DNA from: Terriglobales bacterium
Lineage (GTDB): Bacteria > Acidobacteriota > Terriglobia > Terriglobales > Acidobacteriaceae
Direction of reading: 5' to 3'
Assembly: GCA_035487355.1 (NCBI GenBank)
Contig: DATHMF010000022.1
Location: forward strand, 1-64,000
Length of the DNA: 64,000 bases
Below the pieces are notes generated by a model, which had not been told where the DNA came from, did not search any database, and saw only the letters and a list, made by a program, of their open reading frames with translations. Positions 14,436 to 22,480 of the stretch are shown one piece after another. The stretch's first letter is position 1. Each line of letters begins with the position of its first letter. The position numbers and the translations under genes are program-made.

Positions 14436-16025
14436 GTGACAACCGTTCCACCGCTGGATATCAAGGACATGGATGAAGTGCAAGAGCACGATCACGAACC
14501 AGTCTCGCCTGTGCGTGATAGTAAGCGCCGTGCCAAGATCGTATGTACCATTGGCCCTGCGAGCAGTTCCGAAGCCGTGCTGCGCGATCTCATGCGTATG
14601 GGCATGGATGTTGCCCGCCTGAACTTCTCGCATGGCGGCTATCCGGACCATGCCAAGCGTATTGAGCTGCTCCGCCGCGTGGCCGAAAAAGAAGGCCGCA
14701 GCATCTGCATCCTGCAAGACCTGCAGGGGCCCAAGATTCGCACCGGCAGGCTCAAATCCCGCATGCCGGTTGCGCTCAAGGCCGGTTCAAGGGTGGTGAT
14801 TACCCCCCGTGACGTGCTGGGAACGCCTTCCTTGATTTCCACCACTTTCCAGACCCTGGCGCACGACGTTGAACCGGGTGCACGCATTCTGCTATGCGAC
14901 GGGCTGATCGAGCTACGCGTGCGCGCCATTCACGGCGACGACGTGGAGTGTGAGGTCATCAACGGCGGTTTGCTGGGCGAGCACAAGGGCATCAACCTTC
15001 CCGGGCGCGTGCTCAGCGTGCCTTCCCTGACGGAAAAAGATGAGCAGGACCTGGCCTTTGGCATCAAGCACGCCGTAGACGCAGTTGCGGTTTCTTTTAT
15101 CCGCACCGCCGATGACGTGCGGGCTGTCAAGCGCCAGTTGGCGATGCACAACTCCGACATGCCCGTGATTGCCAAGCTGGAAAAACCGCAGGCCATCGAG
15201 CATCTGGAAGAAATTTTCGATGTAGCGGAAGGGGTTATGGTGGCGCGTGGCGACTTAGGTGTGGAGATGCCGCCAGAAAAGGTGCCGATTATCCAGAAGC
15301 ACATCATCCGGCGTGCCCTGGCATGGCGCAAGCCGGTGATTACGGCCACGCAGATGCTGGAGTCCATGATTGAAAATCCGCGCCCCACCCGCGCCGAAGC
15401 CAGCGACGTGGCCAATGCCATCTTCGACGGCACCGACGCCGTGATGCTCTCGGCGGAAACCGCCAGCGGCAAATATCCGCGCGAGGCCGTGGCCATCATG
15501 TCGCGGATTGTGCTCGAGGCCGAAAGCAATATGGGTGAGACCGTGATCCGCCGCCGCCACAATACGCATCAGCTCTCGATTGCGGAAACCATTTGCGAAT
15601 CGGTGGCGCATGCTGCGCTTGATCTTGATATGCGCGCCATCTCCGTGTATACGGAAAGCGGCAATACGGCGCGACTCATCTCCAAATATCGGCCCAAGTG
15701 TTTGATCTACGGCTTCTCCCACATACCCCGCGTCTGTAATCGCCAGAATATGCTCTGGGGAGTCTATCCGGTAGCCTGCGGAAGAATTCCTTCGGCGGAA
15801 GACATGGTGCTCTACGCCGAACGCGAACTCTTACGATCAAACGCAGTTGCGCCAGGTGATGTCATGGGGGTCGTAGCCGGCACCCAGAGATTTTCCGGTT
15901 CAACTAACTTCATGCGGCTGCATGTAGTCGGGGCCAGCGATGCCCAGGATTTCCATCGTCCGCGCAGCAAACAACGCCGCAAACCCGCGCGTATCCACGC
16001 TGCACAGGAGCGCCGAAAGCGATAG
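14436..16025 (+). CDS. pyk: Pyruvate kinase
   Basis: Converts phosphoenolpyruvate and ADP to pyruvate and ATP, the last step of glycolysis. GTG start at 14436 preceded by AAGGAAACG; an overlapping ATG at 14434 is closed at once by TGA. At 529 residues it is longer than most bacterial enzymes (about 470-480). An acidic 30-residue N-terminal lead precedes RAKIVCTIGPASSS, and a very basic tail (RPRSKQRRKPARIH...ERRKR) ends it. Catalytic signatures are clear: VIAKLEKPQAIEHL (active-site Lys), MVARGDLGVEMP and ITATQMLESMIENPRPTRAE. Confidence 0.96.
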   Translation: MTTVPPLDIKDMDEVQEHDHEPVSPVRDSKRRAKIVCTIGPASSSEAVLRDLMRMGMDVARLNFSHGGYPDHAKRIELLRRVAEKEGRSICILQDLQGPKIRTGRLKSRMPVALKAGSRVVITPRDVLGTPSLISTTFQTLAHDVEPGARILLCDGLIELRVRAIHGDDVECEVINGGLLGEHKGINLPGRVLSVPSLTEKDEQDLAFGIKHAVDAVAVSFIRTADDVRAVKRQLAMHNSDMPVIAKLEKPQAIEHLEEIFDVAEGVMVARGDLGVEMPPEKVPIIQKHIIRRALAWRKPVITATQMLESMIENPRPTRAEASDVANAIFDGTDAVMLSAETASGKYPREAVAIMSRIVLEAESNMGETVIRRRHNTHQLSIAETICESVAHAALDLDMRAISVYTESGNTARLISKYRPKCLIYGFSHIPRVCNRQNMLWGVYPVACGRIPSAEDMVLYAERELLRSNAVAPGDVMGVVAGTQRFSGSTNFMRLHVVGASDAQDFHRPRSKQRRKPARIHAAQERRKR

Positions 16026-16085
16026 GGAAGAGAGGGTGGGTCAAATCCTTCAATTCCTTAAGCTTAGATTCTTGTTGCGGAAACG

Positions 16086-17036
16086 CTAATTAATCCAAGG
16101 CTTCTTGCTGTCATCTTCTTCGCGGCGGCGGCCTTCTGCAGACTCTGGATCAATGTAGTTGCCGTGCTCGTCAAAGTACACTTGGCGGTCGTGCTTGCGC
16201 ATGTAAACTTCAAACTTGCGGGCGGCACGGCGGCGCTTCCAGCGGTAGTAAGCGTCGCGCCAGCGGGCGAGGAAAGATGGTTTCTTGCCGGGGGTAGGTT
16301 CATCAAAAGCCCGGTCGGAGAGCCCACGTCCGACATATACGGCAGGAGCAGATCTTCGTCTGGAAAGACTGCGGTCCATGAATTTGACGTAAAGCACGGC
16401 GTAGATAAGTCCGCCGAAAGCTGAGCCCAAGTTCAAGATTCCAGCCATCTCGGTAAATGAGAGAACCAAATCCACAACAATGGCAATCCATACCAGATAT
16501 TTGGCTTTGATCATGAACGGGAACGGAATCATCATGAATTCCATGTCCGCCCACAAGATTCCAATAACTCCCAACATGCCCAGGATGGCGCCATTAGCGC
16601 CCATGAAGGGCATCTTGAAACCCAGGGGAATTTTGAGGGCATAGACCAGCACTGTGGAGCCCACTCCTCCCGCCAGGGCGCAGGTAAGATAGAAAATCAA
16701 AAAACGCCGTGTTCCCCACACGGACTCAAGAAAAGATCCTAAGAACCAGATGCCCAGCAGCACACCAATAATATTGAGTACGCCAACATGGATGAATGCA
16801 TACGTTACAAATTGCCATACAAACCCGTGCACTGCGTCCTTGGGCCACAGAGCAAGAAAGTTGAATACGACCCCCACAATCGGCATGGTTGGAGCAGAAA
16901 GACTGAAAAGTTCAAGCAGCAGGAAAACCCCAAGGTTAATGGCAAGCAGCCACACCACACCACGAGTAAATGGGGGCAAGGAGAGGGTCATTCCACCCGT
17001 CGTCGTACTCGGAGGCCGGTATTTTCGCTGTACCAT
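16086..17036 (-). CDS. Rhomboid-fold membrane protein lacking the catalytic dyad
   Basis: Encodes 316 residues. About six hydrophobic segments between residues 25 and 225 and the pattern VWQFVTYAFIHVGVLNIIGVLLG, LGSFLESVWGTRRFL and FMGANGAILG place it in the rhomboid superfamily. The usual active-site GxSG serine is Asn148 (GANG, codon at 16593-16595). The catalytic His of the last core helix is also missing (ILNLGSAFGGLIY). It is therefore probably a non-proteolytic relative. A strongly basic cytosolic C-terminus of about 90 residues follows. It starts 5 bp after the M28 peptidase stop, so the two form an operon. Confidence 0.85.
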   Translation of the reverse strand: MVQRKYRPPSTTTGGMTLSLPPFTRGVVWLLAINLGVFLLLELFSLSAPTMPIVGVVFNFLALWPKDAVHGFVWQFVTYAFIHVGVLNIIGVLLGIWFLGSFLESVWGTRRFLIFYLTCALAGGVGSTVLVYALKIPLGFKMPFMGANGAILGMLGVIGILWADMEFMMIPFPFMIKAKYLVWIAIVVDLVLSFTEMAGILNLGSAFGGLIYAVLYVKFMDRSLSRRRSAPAVYVGRGLSDRAFDEPTPGKKPSFLARWRDAYYRWKRRRAARKFEVYMRKHDRQVYFDEHGNYIDPESAEGRRREEDDSKKPWIN

Positions 17037-17041
17037 AAACT

Positions 17042-18520
17042 TTATCTTTCTGGAGTGGGAACCACCGGTAAACTCTTGTGTCCCTGGTTGTCCACGGCGC
17101 GCACGGCAAAGATTACATTGTCCTTCGAGATAGCAACGTTTGCAAGGCTGCGCGCGTTTTTCCCATACTCCGCGTTAAAGAGCTTTGATTGATCCCTGGG
17201 AACTATGTTCCAGGCGCTTGCGTCGGTTTCCCTCCACAGGATTTCATATTCAACATTGCCGTCGGCCGAAGGGATCCAAGCCAGCACAGTATTATTTTCC
17301 AGCTCCTTGGTTTCAATCTTTACGTCCTGAGGCGGCGCTGGGGCCAAAGCCAGTGACGCCAGCGTAGCTGCATTGAGCCGTGCCACATTGGCCACATAGT
17401 CGAAATTCACAAACTTTGGCAAATCACCATATTCGATGCCATTTTCCGTGCGCACGTTCTGGTGCTGATGGTGAAAATCTTCACGCCATTCTGTGAATCG
17501 AACTGCGGCGAAGCCCTCTTCATTAAATGAAGTGTGATCGCCCCCTCGCAGGTAACGGTCGCGGCGGTAGATGAGGGTCGGAGCAAAGGAGTATGGCGAG
17601 AGATAAGCATTGCCTACCTCGGTGATGTAGCGCGCCAGCTCGCGTGAGGGCGAGTCATTTTCCCCTCCTAGGGCTCGAATCAAGCGCAATTCCGCCTCAT
17701 TAGCAGCGGCAGGAACACCTTCCGAAAAGACACGCACAGTCTTCGAATTTTGGTAAGGGTTTTTGTCTCCTCCAACAATGTCGTTGTTCAAGACCGCTTC
17801 AATTTGCCACTCTTTCTGCCGGGCCATTTGTGCGAAGTGCTTGCTGCCGTAGAGCCCTTGCTCTTCTCCTGCAACGGTCAGAAAAATAATCGTTCCGGGG
17901 AACTTAAGCTTGCTGAGAACTCGCGCGCATTCCAGCGAAACCGCCGCACCGCTGCCGTCATCGTTGGCGCCCGGAGCGGCATCGGTCGTGTTCAGTGTGT
18001 CGCTGTTACGGGAATCGTAGTGGCCGGTCACCAGCACTATGCGATTGGCGCTCTCCGGATCGCTTCCCCGCAAAACCGCATAAACGTTGGAAAGCTCGGT
18101 CGGTTGCGGGACCCGCTCAGAAACCGGCTGGGTAAAGGTATCAAGCTGCACGTCGAGACAATCCCCGCAATCTTTCGAGTAGCGCTCGAACTCACTTTTA
18201 ATCCAGTCGCGGGCGGCATAAATGCCGTGACCGCTCGCCGCCGGTTGCGTGGAAGAGAGAGTGCTACGATTGCCGAAGCTAACCAGCGTCTCAATAGTCT
18301 GCTGAATTCGGGTCGCTGAGATGCTCTTCAAAGCCTGGGCGATGGTGGCATCAGACTGTATTTTGGCCTGTGCGGCGACTGTTGTCCCTTTGGCCTTTGT
18401 AGTGTGAGAAGATTTTGCAGTGGGCTGAGAAGATTTCGTGGCGGAAGGGTTTTCGGCGGCGGCTCCCAGGCATAGGGTCATCAGAAAAACAATAGGCAGA
18501 AAAAATTGCTTGCCAGTCAT
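17042..18520 (-). CDS. Secreted M28-family zinc peptidase with C-terminal FnIII-like domain
   Basis: Encodes 492 residues from the ATG at 18520, preceded by AAGGAATTCTTCT; an ORF extension upstream lacks support. It begins with a signal peptide (MTGKQFFLPIVFLMTLCLGAAA). Metal-binding and catalytic elements of M28 aminopeptidases are present: TGHYDS, GANDDGSG, VAGEEQGLYGS, NNDIVGG and the late His in GGDHTSF. The C-terminal about 100 residues (PPQDVKIE...FAVRAVDNQGHKS) look like a fibronectin type III fold. Likely exported aminopeptidase degrading peptides; substrate unknown. A 113-bp divergent promoter region separates it from the LysW-like gene. Confidence 0.92.
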   Translation of the reverse strand: MTGKQFFLPIVFLMTLCLGAAAENPSATKSSQPTAKSSHTTKAKGTTVAAQAKIQSDATIAQALKSISATRIQQTIETLVSFGNRSTLSSTQPAASGHGIYAARDWIKSEFERYSKDCGDCLDVQLDTFTQPVSERVPQPTELSNVYAVLRGSDPESANRIVLVTGHYDSRNSDTLNTTDAAPGANDDGSGAAVSLECARVLSKLKFPGTIIFLTVAGEEQGLYGSKHFAQMARQKEWQIEAVLNNDIVGGDKNPYQNSKTVRVFSEGVPAAANEAELRLIRALGGENDSPSRELARYITEVGNAYLSPYSFAPTLIYRRDRYLRGGDHTSFNEEGFAAVRFTEWREDFHHQHQNVRTENGIEYGDLPKFVNFDYVANVARLNAATLASLALAPAPPQDVKIETKELENNTVLAWIPSADGNVEYEILWRETDASAWNIVPRDQSKLFNAEYGKNARSLANVAISKDNVIFAVRAVDNQGHKSLPVVPTPER

Positions 18521-18633
18521 AGAAGAATTCCTTATTAATTTACGAGTAATGCCCCCAGCCCTCTTGACGCTGGTGCACATAAGATTCTAAATATAAATAG
18601 GGACTTTGAAAGAAAGAATGAGGAAAAAACCAA

Positions 18634-18831
18634 ATGGTGCTGTGTCCTGAATGTGAATCCGACCTCGATATTGCCGAAGACGAAGTAGATGAAGGCGACA
18701 TCGTCTCCTGCGGCGAGTGCGGCACAGATTTTGAAGTAGTGACCATCAATCCACTCGAACTAAACCGTGTTGTTGAGGAAGAAGAGGAAGAAGACGAAGA
18801 CGAGGAAGAAGAAGAGGAAGATGAATACTAA
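18634..18831 (+). CDS. LysW-like zinc-ribbon protein with polyacidic tail
   Basis: Encodes 65 residues. The N-terminal half, MVLCPECESDLD...GDIVSCGECGTDFEVV...NPLEL, matches the LysW/ArgW amino-group carrier fold, with zinc-knuckle cysteines C4, C7, C26 and C29. LysW proteins end in EDWGE, whose terminal Glu is the attachment point in lysine or arginine synthesis. Here the end is an almost pure Glu/Asp run (residues 48-64) with a terminal Tyr, so carrier function is doubtful. No lysine-pathway genes are next to it. The next gene overlaps its 3' end by 11 bp. Confidence 0.75.
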   Translation: MVLCPECESDLDIAEDEVDEGDIVSCGECGTDFEVVTINPLELNRVVEEEEEEDEDEEEEEEDEY

Positions 18832-19231
18832 TTCCTCCGGCGCGCTTTCGTGGCTGCTTTCTGCTCGGGCGGTTTTGCTTATCGCAGCTCTTATGTCAGC
18901 ATATCTTCCGCAGACGCTGGCGGGACAGTCCGGCTCGCATTCCCGTTCTAAAGAAAAGCCCTATGCGCTGATCTATGGCACCGTCTATGGCCCCGATAAC
19001 CGCGGTCTTTACGGCGTGAAAGTCAAGATCCGGCGCGCCGATGAGAAAAAGGCCAAATGGGAGCTGTATTCCGACCAGCGGGGTGAATTTGCTCAGCGTG
19101 TTCCGGCGGGCGAAGCCGACTACATCGTATGGGCGGACGTGAAGACGCACAAAGGCGCGCCTCCACCGGATGTAAAAGTTCATATCGAAAATGATGAACG
19201 CCAGGATATCGGCCTGCATCTAACTGAGTAA
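18821..19231 (+). CDS. Small secreted protein with carboxypeptidase-regulatory-like beta domain
   Basis: Encodes 136 residues from the ATG at 18821 (MNTNSSGALSW). The purine-rich acidic codons of the upstream gene act as its ribosome-binding site. A signal peptide covers residues about 1-34 (AVLLIAALMSAYLPQTLAGQ). The mature part (ALIYGTVYGPDNRGLYGVKVKIRR...SDQRGEFAQRVPAGEADYIV) looks like the CarboxypepD_reg/SpaA-like beta-sandwich widespread in Acidobacteria. It overlaps the LysW-like gene in a different frame, implying translational coupling. Function unknown. Confidence 0.75.
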   Translation: MNTNSSGALSWLLSARAVLLIAALMSAYLPQTLAGQSGSHSRSKEKPYALIYGTVYGPDNRGLYGVKVKIRRADEKKAKWELYSDQRGEFAQRVPAGEADYIVWADVKTHKGAPPPDVKVHIENDERQDIGLHLTE

Positions 19232-19310
19232 TAGGCATACGTGAGAGACTAAGAAGTGTGGCGGGGCTTAATTTTTTGGCAGACGATGTGAGCCCACAAG
19301 GAGGTACACA

Positions 19311-19748
19311 ATGTCGAATACGAAACGGTTTATCGCATTTTTTGCTTTAGTGTTGGCAGGTGAACTGGCCTACGGCTTCCAGTACAGTATTGGCGGCGGT
19401 AATAGCGCGAATCAGGGAACCATGGCGCCTGAAGCTCCAAAGAAGGCGCCGACCGTGCGCTCTGTAACCGGTGTAGTTCTCGACCAGAACGATAACACGA
19501 TTCCTCATGCGATTGTGTACTTGAAAAACAACAAGACTCTTGCTGTAAAAACTTCGATTACCAACGACAATGGAAGCTATCAATTTACCGGTCTTGTGCC
19601 CAATCAGGACTACGAGCTTTATGCGGGGCTCAACGGAAGCAAAGGCCCCACCAAAACTCTGAGTGGGTTCGATTCACGCGAAAAAACTACACTTAATTTA
19701 CACATAGATCAAAAACCAAAAGAACCACAAGAATCAAAATCAAAGTAG
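19311..19748 (+). CDS. Secreted protein with carboxypeptidase-regulatory-like domain
   Basis: Encodes 145 residues, with a strong AAGGAGGT site before the ATG. A signal peptide (about 1-22) is followed by a short linker and a beta-sandwich pattern (VTGVVLDQNDNTIPHAIVYLKNN...TNDNGSYQFTGLVPNQDYELYA) of the CarboxypepD_reg type. It is a remote relative of the preceding small secreted protein. The C-terminus is lysine-rich. Probably periplasmic or surface; partner unknown. Confidence 0.75.
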   Translation: MSNTKRFIAFFALVLAGELAYGFQYSIGGGNSANQGTMAPEAPKKAPTVRSVTGVVLDQNDNTIPHAIVYLKNNKTLAVKTSITNDNGSYQFTGLVPNQDYELYAGLNGSKGPTKTLSGFDSREKTTLNLHIDQKPKEPQESKSK

Positions 19749-19812
19749 GATGGCGTAGTTTTCATTTTTCGTTGCAACCCTAAGTTATGCCTGAAGCCTG
19801 TTTAAAAAAACA

Positions 19813-19838
19813 AAAGCCGCGGACGACTCCGCGGCTTT
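19813..19838. terminator. Bidirectional intrinsic terminator between convergent genes
   Basis: AAAGCCGCGG-ACGACT-CCGCGGCTTT is a 10-bp perfect stem with A-run and T-run ends. It can terminate the plus-strand secreted-protein gene and the minus-strand rpsA, whose stop lies 19 bp away. Confidence 0.85.
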
Positions 19839-19856
19839 ATCCATTGCCAAAAAGTG

Positions 19857-21779
19857 TTAATTCTGGTCGTTGCTGGCTCGCTTGAGTGACATGATCTCGC
19901 CCAGTGTGGTTGTTCCGCCGGAAGAACTGGAAACCGGTTGCTTATAGGCTTCCACATCGGCACGGCTGGCTTCCTCACCTATTCCACGCAAGCTCAACCC
20001 GACTTTCTTTTCTTCAGGATTCATCTTCACGATCTTGAAATCGTATTCCTGGCCGGGCTCCAGCTTAATGGATGAGCCGTGCTCATCCACCGCCTCGGAG
20101 TTATGGCAAAGCGCTTCCACGCCCTCTGAAATCTGCACAAAGGCGCCGAATTGGGCTGTGCGCAACACCTTGCCGTGCACCACATCGCCAATTTTATGAG
20201 TGTCGAAGAAGCTCTGCCAGGCATCGGGCTGCAACTGCTTGATGCCAAGAGAGAGGCGCCGGTGTTCGGGTTCGATGGCCAGCACCACGGCTTTCACCTT
20301 TTCACCTTTTTTCAGAACTTCGGAAGGATGTTTCACGCGCTTGGTCCAGCTCATATTGCTCACGTGGACCAACCCGTCAATTCCTTCTTCGACCTCCACA
20401 AAAGCGCCAAACTCGGTGAGGTTCCGAACTTTACCTTCAACCACCATCCCAGTGGGATACTTCTCGTGGAGAGTGTCCCAGGGGTTGGTTTCGAGCTGCT
20501 TGAGGCCAAGCGAAATACGCCGTTCGGCAGGATTCACATTCAGCACCACGGTTTCAACCTGATCGTTGACTTTAACGATCTTTGAGGGGTGCTTCATGCG
20601 CTTCGACCAGCTCATCTCGCTTACATGGATCAAGCCTTCGATTCCCTGTTCCAGTTCTACGAAAGCGCCGTAATCGGTGACGCTGATGACGCGTCCTTTT
20701 ACATGGGCTCCGACGGGATAACGTTCGGCCGCGTCGAGCCAGGGGTCGGGCGTGAGTTGCTTGAAGCCCAACGATACCCGTTGCTTGTCTTTATCGAATT
20801 TCAGGACTTTGACGTGGATCTCGTCACCAACATGCACCAGGTCGCGAGGATGCGTAAGGCGTCCCCATGACATATCGGTGATATGCAGCAGACCGTCAAT
20901 GCCGCCCAAGTCCACAAACGCGCCGTAATCAGTCAGGTTCTTCACCGTGCCAGTTAGGTCCGCTCCTTCGTACAGCTTTTCGAGCGTCTGGGAGCGCTGC
21001 TCAGCCACAATTTCGTCGAGGATCGCCTTCCGTGAGACCACAATGTTGCCACGCTTGCGGTTTAACTTGATCACGCGAACCTCGAGTTCCTGCCCTTTCA
21101 TGGCATCGAGGTTGTGCGCTGGCTTCACGTCTACTTGCGAGCCGGGAAGGAATGCGAGCGCGCCGCCCAAATCCACCGAGAGCCCACCCTTGACGCGTTC
21201 TACGATGCGTCCCTTGACGGTGGTCTTCTCGTCGTAGGCCTTTTCGATCGCCTCCATGGATTGCAGGCGCTGGGCCTTCACATGCGAGAGCTTGGGATAT
21301 CCCTCTTCGGTCTCTCCATGCTCCATCATGACGGCAATCTCGTCGCCGGGCTTGAACTTGGGGTTGCCCTCGTGGTCCGTTATCTCCGCGAGAGGGACCA
21401 TGCCTTCGGACTTGCCGCCAATATCCACGACAAGGTAAGTGGAGGTGAGTTTGAGCACAGTGCCGGTGAGAACTTTGTTCTCCATCGCGGCCATGGCTTC
21501 GGTTTGGGCTGCTTCAAAATTTTCTAAAACGGTTGCGAAATCTTCCATGTTGGTTTCTTGTTTGTCACCGGGAGCGCCGGGAAGCTTTTGGCTGCCGGTG
21601 TGCCGGAGGTTTTCAAAATGATGATCGCTTGCGATATTCCCGCCCTGTGTCGCATCGTTGGCAGATTCTTCACTCGAACGGGCCAGACTGGTGCCCTGCT
21701 CTTCCGCAGGTTGCTCGTAAGACGCGGGTTCGGTTGTGCGGGATGGACTCTCTTCGAACGCGTGATCTACAAAAATCAT
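19857..21779 (-). CDS. rpsA: 30S ribosomal protein S1
   Basis: Encodes 640 residues from the first ATG; a start at M78 (base 21548, MEDFATVLENF) is also possible, because the first 77 residues are low-complexity and polar. Six S1/OB-fold domains follow at about 102-170, 187-255, 272-340, 357-427, 444-514 and 531-602. Repeat signatures include TDYGAFVDLGGIDGLLHITDMSW, TDYGAFVELEQGIEGLIHVSEMSW and TEFGAFVEVEEGIDGLVHVSNMSW. S1 brings mRNA to the 30S subunit. Six domains is the full-length Gram-negative type. Confidence 0.95.
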   Translation of the reverse strand: MIFVDHAFEESPSRTTEPASYEQPAEEQGTSLARSSEESANDATQGGNIASDHHFENLRHTGSQKLPGAPGDKQETNMEDFATVLENFEAAQTEAMAAMENKVLTGTVLKLTSTYLVVDIGGKSEGMVPLAEITDHEGNPKFKPGDEIAVMMEHGETEEGYPKLSHVKAQRLQSMEAIEKAYDEKTTVKGRIVERVKGGLSVDLGGALAFLPGSQVDVKPAHNLDAMKGQELEVRVIKLNRKRGNIVVSRKAILDEIVAEQRSQTLEKLYEGADLTGTVKNLTDYGAFVDLGGIDGLLHITDMSWGRLTHPRDLVHVGDEIHVKVLKFDKDKQRVSLGFKQLTPDPWLDAAERYPVGAHVKGRVISVTDYGAFVELEQGIEGLIHVSEMSWSKRMKHPSKIVKVNDQVETVVLNVNPAERRISLGLKQLETNPWDTLHEKYPTGMVVEGKVRNLTEFGAFVEVEEGIDGLVHVSNMSWTKRVKHPSEVLKKGEKVKAVVLAIEPEHRRLSLGIKQLQPDAWQSFFDTHKIGDVVHGKVLRTAQFGAFVQISEGVEALCHNSEAVDEHGSSIKLEPGQEYDFKIVKMNPEEKKVGLSLRGIGEEASRADVEAYKQPVSSSSGGTTTLGEIMSLKRASNDQN

Positions 21780-22154
21780 GCTGCCATCTGCCTTTCCAGG
21801 AAATAGAAACCCCTGGAATCAGAAATCGAGACGACGGCTGGTAAATGCTTCTGCAGGTGTGAACGTGCCTGTTTCGAGCGTGCTAGTGGATTCCCAGCGG
21901 CCGGAATCTTGCACTGAGGACCCCATTGCAAGACTCTTCGACTATAACAATCCTGTGCAAAGGGTGTCAAACCTCCTGCTGCACTTTCTGCGATGCAACC
22001 ACTTGCTTTATCTCCATTTCTGTAGTTTCGCAAAATGTGCCATCTCGAGCAACGCCGTACCGTAATAAGGTGAGCGCAGCCAGGGCAGTTAGCGAGGACC
22101 AGCCAGACTCGCATGGGCCGCCAAGCCCTTAGAGCACCGGGTGAGCGAAAATAT

Positions 22155-22305
22155 GAGCGCCGGGCAGCGCGAGCGAAGCGCGAGGGCGCAGCAGCGAAGC
22201 GTTGCGGAGCCCTTAGATTTTGGATGGGGTGAGCGAGAAGCGAGCGCCGGGCAGCGCGAGCGAAGCGCGAGGGCGCAGCAGCGAAGCGTTGCGGAGCCCT
22301 TAGAT
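22155..22305. repeat. Pair of identical 64-bp direct repeats
   Basis: A 64-bp unit beginning GAGCGCCGGGCAGCGCGAGC and ending GCGGAGCCCTTAGAT occurs at 22155-22218 and again at 22242-22305, separated by 23 bp. A partial related piece precedes it. The unit is GC-rich and full of short AGCGAAGCG motifs. An apparent minus-strand reading frame across the repeats is a repeat artefact, not a gene. Confidence 0.85.
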
Positions 22306-22312
22306 CAAAGAC

Positions 22313-22345
22313 AAAAAAGCTGTGACGCCATTGCGGCATCACAGC
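22313..22345 (-). terminator. Minus-strand intrinsic terminator upstream of the DUF2252 gene
   Basis: On the minus strand an 11-bp stem with one mismatch (GCTGTGATGCC / GGCGTCACAGC) is followed by T6. No annotated minus-strand gene lies just upstream of it (to the right), so it either ends an unseen small transcript or blocks antisense readthrough towards the rpsA promoter. Confidence 0.6.
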
Positions 22346-22480
22346 ATTCGGAGTCAACAGTATGGAGCTAACCAAAATTAGGGTGAATAGTAACGAACGT
22401 AAGCAAAAAGAAAATTAAAACTGTGTGAATTCATCGTTAAAATGACCAATGGCTAAATTTGCGGTATTTCCCTTGCGTGT

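Larger units (their letters stand above)
21780..22480. other. Intergenic region between divergent rpsA and DUF2252 genes
   Basis: This 700-bp gap contains the rpsA promoter side, the 64-bp direct repeats and the minus-strand terminator. The last 130 bp (22346-22480) are AT-richer and presumably hold the promoter of the DUF2252 gene. No supported gene is seen. Confidence 0.5.

Noticed and set aside
21776..22375. 199-codon minus-strand frame with internal repeats
   Set aside because: The apparent protein repeats are translations of the 64-bp DNA repeats; start region reads through the rpsA promoter.
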